A stretch of 9,375 nucleotides of DNA, taken from JAYTJL01 sp043731125 (GTDB lineage Bacteria; Patescibacteriota; Saccharimonadia; Saccharimonadales; UBA10212). The first letter of the stretch is position 1. Each line of letters opens with the position of its first letter. This document shows positions 3,823-9,375 of this stretch, in pieces. Where the stretch lies: NCBI GenBank assembly GCA_043731125.1, contig JAYTJL010000078.1:1-9375 (forward strand), in the 5' to 3' direction. Made by a program: the position numbers and the translations under genes. The notes beneath the pieces were generated by a model. It was not told where the DNA came from. It searched no databases and saw only the letters and a program-made list of their open reading frames with translations.

Positions 3823-5220
3823 ATGAAGTATTTCCCGACTATAGGTATAGAGACTCATGTGCAACTGAAGACCAAGACAAAATTGTTTGCTGCGGTTGAT
3901 AATGACGCTCGCGGTGCTGCACCAAATACTTTGATCAGCCACATATGCGTTGGTATGCCGGGGGCTTTGCCGGTACTGAATCAAGGTGCTCTAGACCTTG
4001 CCGCACGTGCGGCATTTGCGCTCAACACTTCGCCGCAAAAGTTTAGCAAATTTGATCGCAAGCACTATTTTTACCCAGATCTTCCCAAAGGCTATCAAAT
4101 TAGTCAGTTTGAGCAGCCAATAATTCTAGGTGGCTTTGTTGAAATCAATGTTGACGGTGAAACCAAAAAAATCGACATAACCAGGGCTCACCTGGAAGAA
4201 GACGCTGGTAAAAATACACATCCTGACGGAGCCGACTATAGCCTGGTAGACCTTAATCGTGCTGGTACCCCTCTGCTGGAAATTGTTAGCGAACCTCAGA
4301 TACATTCTGCAGCTGATGCTAAAGCCTACGTGCGCGAACTGTATTTGATTATGAAGTACGCCGGCGTTAGCGATGTAGACATGTTCCACGGCAACTTGCG
4401 GTTTGATGTCAACATAAGTCTCTCGGCAGACAATACTCTAGGGACTAGAGCAGAAGTAAAAAACCTCAACAGTTTTCGTAGCGTAGAAGCATCCGTAGAA
4501 TACGAAATAGTACGCCAAACAGAGCTTCTAGAGTCCAATCAGCATGTGATACAAGAAACACGGGGTTGGGATGAAGCGTCTCAGAAGACCACCTCTCAAC
4601 GTGGCAAAGAAGAAGCCCAAGATTATCGCTACATGCCAGAACCAGACGTCCCACCAGTTGAATTGAGCGATGAGCAAATTGAAGACTACAAAAAAGACTT
4701 ACCGCCGCTTCCTGGGGCGATCCGACAGAAGCTCAATGTCATTGGCGTCGATTCCCAAGCCGTCGAAGATATCCTGGACAATGAAAGCGTGTGTAGCAAA
4801 TGCCTAGAAGCAATAGGACATGGGGTTGATTCGTTAGATGTTAGACGGATTGCCTTTGACTCACTCGAAGAGCCCAAGACTCTGCAGGTCAAACTTGAAG
4901 ATCATGTAAGGATTGCGGAAATGTTGAGATTAGAATTAATCAGTTCGTCTGCTGAGAAAGAGATATTGTTGGCTAAAGCCAATGATCAGTCGGTTGATAT
5001 TGAAAAACTTGCAGAATCTATGAGACAGCTTTCAGACGCAAGGGAGGTCGAAAAAATAGTCGCCGAAGTACTGGCTGAAAACGAAAAAGCTGCTGCAGAT
5101 GTTAAAAATGGTGAAATGAAAGCCATTGGCTTCTTGGTAGGCCAAGTCATGGTTAAAAGTGGGGGCAAAGCCAACCCGGGCGTTGCCGGGCAAATCATAA
5201 AAAAACAGCTGTCGGAGTAG
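3823..5220 (+). CDS. gatB: Asp/Glu-tRNA(Asn/Gln) amidotransferase subunit B
   Basis: GatB binds the misacylated tRNA, phosphorylates the Glu or Asp side chain with ATP and amidates it with ammonia from GatA. At 465 residues it is close to the usual length. The cradle/kinase domain shows family blocks in order: PTIGIETHVQL near the N-terminus, GMPGALPVLN, KFDRKHYFYPDLPKGYQISQ, HLEEDAG (Glu125, matching the Mg-site glutamate of known enzymes), LVDLNRAGTPLLEIVSEP and AEVKNLNSF. DYRYMPEPD follows, then the helical region and the YqeY-like tail ending MKAIGFLVGQVMVKSGGKANP. Where many GatB proteins have LRCD, this has LRFD, a minor difference. Unlike gatC and gatA it has a clear Shine-Dalgarno site. 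A heptad-repeat element of about 90 bases separates it from the upstream operon genes. Confidence 0.97.
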   Translation: MKYFPTIGIETHVQLKTKTKLFAAVDNDARGAAPNTLISHICVGMPGALPVLNQGALDLAARAAFALNTSPQKFSKFDRKHYFYPDLPKGYQISQFEQPIILGGFVEINVDGETKKIDITRAHLEEDAGKNTHPDGADYSLVDLNRAGTPLLEIVSEPQIHSAADAKAYVRELYLIMKYAGVSDVDMFHGNLRFDVNISLSADNTLGTRAEVKNLNSFRSVEASVEYEIVRQTELLESNQHVIQETRGWDEASQKTTSQRGKEEAQDYRYMPEPDVPPVELSDEQIEDYKKDLPPLPGAIRQKLNVIGVDSQAVEDILDNESVCSKCLEAIGHGVDSLDVRRIAFDSLEEPKTLQVKLEDHVRIAEMLRLELISSSAEKEILLAKANDQSVDIEKLAESMRQLSDAREVEKIVAEVLAENEKAAADVKNGEMKAIGFLVGQVMVKSGGKANPGVAGQIIKKQLSE

Positions 5221-5222
5221 GG

Positions 5223-5228
5223 TATAAT
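5223..5228 (+). promoter_or_regulatory. -10 box giving a leaderless mRNA for the DUF948-like gene
   Basis: A perfect TATAAT starts 2 bases after the gatB stop and ends 6 bases before the ATG at 5235. A transcript starting 6-7 bases downstream would begin at the start codon itself. No clear -35 is seen. Readthrough from gatB is also possible, as there is no terminator between. Confidence 0.6.
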
Positions 5229-5234
5229 AAAGGT

Positions 5235-5489
5235 ATGGATAGCGCAACAGAAACACTCGTAGTTATAACATCAACCGTGTTAGTAATTTTTCTTGTTCTT
5301 TTTAGCATTGCACTTTATTACATAATTATGACCTTGAGGCGGGTAAAAAAGATTGTTGACCGGGCAGAAAGTGTAGCTGGGTCTGTAGAGGCAGCAGCAG
5401 CGGCTTTTGAAAAGTCAGCAACACCACTAGCTATTCTTAAAATGGTCAGCAACATAGTCTCAAACGTTCAAAAGAAAAAAAAGGAGTAA
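5235..5489 (+). CDS. Small single-TM protein, DUF948/YtxG-like
   Basis: This 84-residue protein has one strong membrane helix (about residues 8-33). A short amphipathic helical tail follows (TLRRVKKIVDRAESVAGSVEAAAAAFEKSA), and the end is lysine-rich (QKKKKE). The topology, the tail and the position directly before a YtxH-like gene resemble the DUF948/YtxG proteins paired with YtxH in Gram-positive stress operons, but the sequence is short and the match is by pattern only. Likely location is the cytoplasmic membrane with the tail inside. The TATAAT at 5223-5228 ends 6 bases before the ATG and no usable Shine-Dalgarno site exists, so it is probably leaderless. The next gene starts 2 bases after its stop, so the two are one operon. 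Confidence 0.75.
   Translation: MDSATETLVVITSTVLVIFLVLFSIALYYIIMTLRRVKKIVDRAESVAGSVEAAAAAFEKSATPLAILKMVSNIVSNVQKKKKE
5481..5486 (+). promoter_or_regulatory. ytxH-like gene Shine-Dalgarno site
   Basis: AAGGAG ends 5 bases before the ATG at 5492 and overlaps the end of the upstream coding sequence. It shows that internal operon genes here use Shine-Dalgarno initiation while the first gene does not. Confidence 0.65.
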
Positions 5490-5491
5490 GA

Positions 5492-5902
5492 ATGTCGAAG
5501 GATGAAAATACAGGTAAGAAGTTGGCAATCGGAGCCGCCGTAGCTGGTATAACAGGATATCTGGCTGGAATACTTACAGCCCCAAAGAGCGGTAAGGAAA
5601 CAAGAGCTGATATTACTGACAAGGCAAGTGAAGTTGCTGATACACTACTACACGAACTCAGAGAGTTGGAATTTGAGCTCAAAGAATTGCTTGCAAAAGC
5701 AAAGACCGAGACAACAGCACTGAAAGGTAGGGCGCTAGAGGAATTCAACGAAGCTCTCTTGCGTGCCAAAGATGCGCAAATAAAATCATCCACCTTGATT
5801 AAATCAGTCAAAGCCGGAGAGGCAGCAGACCCAGAACTTAACAAAGCCATCAAACAAAGCAAATTAGCAGCCAAAAATCTCAGAAAATTCATCAAGAGCT
5901 AG
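5492..5902 (+). CDS. YtxH-like protein
   Basis: This 136-residue protein has the YtxH signature near its N-terminus: a glycine- and alanine-rich hydrophobic helix (about residues 12-28, AIGAAVAGITGYLAGIL) followed by TAPKSGKETR (about 29-38). The rest is a long charged, probably coiled-coil helix rich in Glu, Lys and Ala (residues 40-136). YtxH proteins are membrane-associated and often linked to general stress in Firmicutes; the molecular role is not established. The start is supported by AAGGAG at 5481-5486, and the gap to the upstream DUF948-like gene is only 2 bases, the usual pairing for this family. A GC-rich palindromic hairpin follows its stop. Confidence 0.85.
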   Translation: MSKDENTGKKLAIGAAVAGITGYLAGILTAPKSGKETRADITDKASEVADTLLHELRELEFELKELLAKAKTETTALKGRALEEFNEALLRAKDAQIKSSTLIKSVKAGEAADPELNKAIKQSKLAAKNLRKFIKS

Positions 5903-5904
5903 AA

Positions 5905-5946
5905 AGTACTTTACCCGCCTACCGGCAGGCAGGCTAGTTAAGTATT
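5905..5946. terminator. GC-rich palindromic repeat, likely terminator of the ytxH unit
   Basis: An outer stem AGTACTT (5905-5911) / AAGTATT (5940-5946), with one G-U pair, encloses a GC-rich palindrome: CCTACCGGCAGG (5918-5929) is self-complementary at 10 of 12 positions and is followed by a further CAGG unit. It begins 2 bases after the ytxH stop and ends in TGTTT, a weak U-rich tail. It is probably a transcription end. The CCGGCAGGCAGG core looks like a dispersed intergenic repeat rather than a one-off terminator, but only one copy is in this window. Confidence 0.5.
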
Positions 5947-5994
5947 GTTTAACTGCCAACTATAAAACAACACACCCTAAGCCGGGCAATTATA

Positions 5995-6000
5995 TATAAT
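5995..6000 (+). promoter_or_regulatory. -10 box of dnaE (leaderless)
   Basis: A perfect TATAAT, in a run of alternating T/A from 5991, ends 8 bases before the dnaE ATG at 6009. The gap contains no Shine-Dalgarno site. An in-frame TAG at 6000-6002 rules out a more upstream start. No convincing -35 is seen. Confidence 0.65.
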
Positions 6001-6008
6001 AGTGGTTA

Positions 6009-9000
6009 ATGGGGAATACAAAACTCAAACCTTCTGATTTTGTGCATTTGCACAACCACACTCACTACTCACTACTAGACGGTCTAACAAAAGTACCTAA
6101 GTTGGTCGAACGAGTTAAGAAATGTGGAATGAAAGCTGTGGCAATCACCGACCACGGCACCCTCTCTGGTGCAATTGAATTTTACCAGTCAGCCAATTCA
6201 GCTGGTATAAAACCTATAGTTGGAATGGAGGCGTATGTTGCACCGCGGACACATCTCGACAAGGACCCAGCGCACGACAGGCAATATTGCCACCTGACAA
6301 TGCTCGCCATGGACCACACCGGCTATCAGAACTTAATGCGACTCGCAACACTAGCCAGCCTGGAAGGGTTTTACTACAAACCACGTATAGACCGCGACCT
6401 GATAAAAAAGCACTCCGAGGGCATAATTGTACTCAGTGGCTGCATTAGCGGTGAGGTGTCTAGCGCATTAAGAAACGACCAATACGACCAAGCTATAAAA
6501 ACGGCGGAATGGTACAAAGAAGTGTTTGGTGACCGATACTACATCGAACTACAAGACCATGGTCATCCTGACAACCCATCAAAGTGGGATGAACAAGAAA
6601 GAGTCAACAAGCTACTACTGAAATTATCCCGTGAGCTAAAACTGCCAGCAGTGGTTACTTGCGATGCTCACTACTTAGAAAAAGAAGACCAAGAAGCTCA
6701 TGAAGTTTTGCTATGCGTACAGACAGGATCATTTTTGTCCGACGAAAATCGGATGAGTTTGGCCAATTTCGACTTGCATGTAATAGACCCCAAGGAAATC
6801 ATTGGCCGTTGGGGCAAGGACCACCCAGAACTAGTGAGCAATACTAAAAAGATTGCTGATCGTATCAATCTGGTAATAAAAACAGGTGACATACTGATAC
6901 CAAAATTTCCAGTTGGACAAGGAAATACAGAACAAACATTATTGGAAAAACTGGTATGGCAGGGGTTAGCTTGGCGTTATGGGTCGCTTGATAGAAATCA
7001 AATCAAAGACGTAAGACCTGATGATGCTAAAAAGTTACTAAGCCAAGCTGTAATAGACCGCGCAGAGTACGAACTCTCGGTTGTAAATAGCATGGGCTTT
7101 AACGGTTACTATTTGATTGTACAAGACTTTATTAACTGGGGTAAAGATAAGGGAATAATCTTCGGTCCAGGGCGTGGTAGCGCCGCCAGTAGTGTTTTGG
7201 CCTTTGCCCTTAGAATCACAGAAATTGATCCGCTTAAATACGATTTACTGTTTGAGCGATTCCTCAACCCTGACCGAATAAGCATGCCCGATATGGACAT
7301 TGACATACAAGATACACGCCGCGACGAAGTCATAGACTATTGTGTAGAAAAATATGGTCGCAATAGAGTTGCTAACATTGTAACTTTTGGGAGCATGGCT
7401 GCTCGGAATTCAGTACGTGATGTTGCTAGAGTCTTGCAAGTACCATACTCAGAAGCCGACAGACTATCAAAGATGATTCCAATGCCAGTTCAAGGCAGAC
7501 ACACAGCTTTAGCCGAACACATAAAAAAAGTACCAGAACTGGCATTGGAAAACCAAAATAATGAAGTAGCAGCTAAGGTTTTTCGACTTGCAATAAAGCT
7601 AGAAGGTACAATTCGTAGCCACGGTGTGCACGCCGCAGGTGTGGTGATTGCTCCGGATGATGTAGTTGATTATGCTCCGTTAGAAGTCGCACAAAAAGGA
7701 GCAATTGCAACACAATACTCAATGGGTCCAATTGAGGATCTAGGTTTACTCAAGATGGATTTTTTGGGGCTTTCCAACCTAACCACTATTAAAAACGCCC
7801 TCCGAATAGTCAAAAAAGTTAAAGGAAAAAACATAGACATCGAAAAAATTCCTCTGGATGATGAAAAAACTTTCCAGCTATTACGCAAAGGTGAGACAAC
7901 TGGAGTTTTCCAGCTAGAATCCTCTGGTATGCGCCGATACCTAAAAGACCTAAAGCCAACGGAATTTGAAGAGATTATTGCTATGGTAGCGCTATATCGT
8001 CCTGGGCCATTGACAGCTGGGCTGACAGATAAATTTATAGAACGAAAAAATGGCCGCGAGCCTGTTAGCTATGACCATCATCTAATGGAGAAAGCCCTAT
8101 CTACGACTTATGGTGTGATTGTCTATCAAGAACAAGTTATGCAAATAGTTAAAGACATGTGTGGGTTTTCTGGTGGTGAATCTGACACCCTTCGCAAAGC
8201 CGTGGGTAAAAAGCAACGAGAGACTATGGCCAAAATGAAGGACCAGGTTATTAAAGGTGCCTTGGCCAACAAAGTCGATATAAAAATTGCCGAAAAATTC
8301 TGGAAAGACCTAGAAGGTTTTGCTGACTATGCATTTAACAAGTCTCACGCTGCTTGCTATGGTCTTATTGCCTACCAAACAGCCTACCTTAAAGCTAATT
8401 GGCCGCTTGCTTTTATGGCAGCACTTATGAGCAGTGATTATGACAATACCGATAGGTTGGCACTCGAAATTAACGAATGCAAGAGTATGGGAATAACCGT
8501 GCTACCCCCGGATGTGAACGAGTCCTTCCATGAATTTGCTGTGGTACCAGGAGAGAATCAAATACGATTTGGAATGGATGCTATTAAGAACGTTGGTCAC
8601 GGACCCGTTGAAGAAATATTGCGCGCCCGTAAGCTGCTGGGAGGGTCCTTTGCTAACTTGGAAGAATTTTGCACAAACGTCAGTAGCAGTATTGCAAATA
8701 GAAAAACCATGGAAAGCCTGATTAAAGCAGGCGCACTCGATAGGTTTGGTGATAGAGCACAACTTTTGGGTAGTCTGGACACAATCATGGCCTTTGCTTC
8801 TCGCGCCCAAAAACAAGCAGCCAGTGGCCAGGTAGACCTGTTTGGTGTGGCTGTAGGTGAGACTGAAGTCGTACCAGTCTATAGGCTAGTGCTAGACAGT
8901 GCCTATCAGAAGTTTGAATCGAAAGATATGTTGGCCTGGGAGAGAGAACTCTTAGGGCTATACCTAAGCGCGCATCCGCTCGAACCCTACACTGAAAAAT

Positions 9001-9375
9001 TATCTACTCACACTTTTCCTATCAGCAACATAAAAGAAGTGATGATGGGGCAGCAAGTAACTGTTGGCGGGTCGGTAGGAGAATTCAGAGAGATTACTAC
9101 TCGCAAGGGCCAAAAAATGGCCTTTGCCAAACTGGCTGATTTAACGAGCGAGATTGAAGTGGTTGTTTTTCCTGGAGTTTACCAAGATAGCATTGGTCAT
9201 TGGCAAAGAGACAATGTGATTATTATTCAAGGTAAGATTGGCTCCGGGAGGGCTAATGGAGCCAGCGGTGAGCTAAAAATCTTGGCCGACCAAATCCATG
9301 CAATTGACACCTATGAGGGTGCTGACACACCGATACCGCGTCCTACCCAGACCGTTCCGATGATTCCTACAGACA
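6009..9375 (+). CDS. dnaE: DNA polymerase III alpha subunit, 3' end cut by the window
   Basis: This is the replicative polymerase: 1122 codons are present and the frame is open at the window end (family length about 1,150-1,200). Domains in order: the PHP domain (about 10-290) with nine candidate metal ligands His15, His17, Asp24, His49, Glu74, His95, Cys145, Asp219 and His221; the palm with GPGRGS at 386-391, PDMDID with catalytic Asp430 and Asp432, and the third aspartate Asp584 in KMDFLG; the fingers/beta-binding region including FNKSHAACYG (about 770-782); the clamp-binding motif QVDLF at 941-945; and an OB fold (about 1015-1095). The complete PHP site suggests a metal-binding, possibly proofreading PHP, unlike E. 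coli DnaE where it is degenerate. The start at 6009 is the only one possible because TAG lies in frame at 6000-6002. No frameshift is seen. Confidence 0.97.
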   Translation, partial: MGNTKLKPSDFVHLHNHTHYSLLDGLTKVPKLVERVKKCGMKAVAITDHGTLSGAIEFYQSANSAGIKPIVGMEAYVAPRTHLDKDPAHDRQYCHLTMLAMDHTGYQNLMRLATLASLEGFYYKPRIDRDLIKKHSEGIIVLSGCISGEVSSALRNDQYDQAIKTAEWYKEVFGDRYYIELQDHGHPDNPSKWDEQERVNKLLLKLSRELKLPAVVTCDAHYLEKEDQEAHEVLLCVQTGSFLSDENRMSLANFDLHVIDPKEIIGRWGKDHPELVSNTKKIADRINLVIKTGDILIPKFPVGQGNTEQTLLEKLVWQGLAWRYGSLDRNQIKDVRPDDAKKLLSQAVIDRAEYELSVVNSMGFNGYYLIVQDFINWGKDKGIIFGPGRGSAASSVLAFALRITEIDPLKYDLLFERFLNPDRISMPDMDIDIQDTRRDEVIDYCVEKYGRNRVANIVTFGSMAARNSVRDVARVLQVPYSEADRLSKMIPMPVQGRHTALAEHIKKVPELALENQNNEVAAKVFRLAIKLEGTIRSHGVHAAGVVIAPDDVVDYAPLEVAQKGAIATQYSMGPIEDLGLLKMDFLGLSNLTTIKNALRIVKKVKGKNIDIEKIPLDDEKTFQLLRKGETTGVFQLESSGMRRYLKDLKPTEFEEIIAMVALYRPGPLTAGLTDKFIERKNGREPVSYDHHLMEKALSTTYGVIVYQEQVMQIVKDMCGFSGGESDTLRKAVGKKQRETMAKMKDQVIKGALANKVDIKIAEKFWKDLEGFADYAFNKSHAACYGLIAYQTAYLKANWPLAFMAALMSSDYDNTDRLALEINECKSMGITVLPPDVNESFHEFAVVPGENQIRFGMDAIKNVGHGPVEEILRARKLLGGSFANLEEFCTNVSSSIANRKTMESLIKAGALDRFGDRAQLLGSLDTIMAFASRAQKQAASGQVDLFGVAVGETEVVPVYRLVLDSAYQKFESKDMLAWERELLGLYLSAHPLEPYTEKLSTHTFPISNIKEVMMGQQVTVGGSVGEFREITTRKGQKMAFAKLADLTSEIEVVVFPGVYQDSIGHWQRDNVIIIQGKIGSGRANGASGELKILADQIHAIDTYEGADTPIPRPTQTVPMIPTD

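Noticed and set aside
5446..5895. Minus-strand open frame of 149 codons opposite ytxH
   Set aside because: It is the antisense of the Glu/Lys/Ala-rich YtxH helix, giving a Ser/Leu/Ala-rich artefact. The plus strand has a clear family match and ribosome site.

Overview
The window suggests a bacterium of the Patescibacteria/CPR radiation, most likely a Candidatus Saccharibacteria (TM7)-type genome. This is inferred from gene style and layout (compact genes, leaderless promoters, intergenic heptad repeats, a small membrane HEPN-like gene inside the gat operon), not from a marker gene. TGA is used as a normal stop (gatC, gatA and the HEPN-like gene all end in TGA), so the code is standard and not the UGA=Gly code of Gracilibacteria/Absconditabacteria.

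Region 1 (1-1618) is accessory in character. It opens with a heptad-repeat array (about 5-59). Two hairpins follow, and then four short genes on the minus strand (C 215-541, A' 572-835, B 869-1120, A 1150-1419; transcription order A, B, A', C). They are separated by 29-33 bases, each with a Shine-Dalgarno site in the gap. They are richer in G+C than the rest, strongly prefer GAG for Glu, and match no family I recognise. A and A' look like paralogues. A 13-bp inverted repeat (76-88 / 1450-1462) brackets the block. A minus-strand promoter, a DnaA-box-like sequence and a terminator-like hairpin lie between gene A and the divergent gatC promoter.

Region 2 (1599-5220) is a plus-strand operon for the tRNA-dependent amidotransferase: gatC, gatA, a small membrane protein with a HEPN-like Rx4H motif, and, after a palindromic heptad-repeat element that runs into its ribosome binding site, gatB. 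GatCAB makes Gln-tRNA(Gln) (and Asn-tRNA where needed) by amidating misacylated Glu-/Asp-tRNA.

Region 3 (5221-5902) is a two-gene unit: a one-TM small protein resembling the DUF948/YtxG type, and a YtxH-like protein. A GC-rich palindromic repeat or terminator follows. Region 4 (5995-9375) is dnaE, the DNA polymerase III alpha subunit, cut by the window end; it keeps a full PHP metal site.

Three transcription units (gatC, the DUF948-like gene, dnaE) have a TATAAT box ending only 6-11 bases before the ATG with no Shine-Dalgarno site. This implies leaderless mRNAs. gatB, ytxH and the minus-strand genes do carry Shine-Dalgarno sites.
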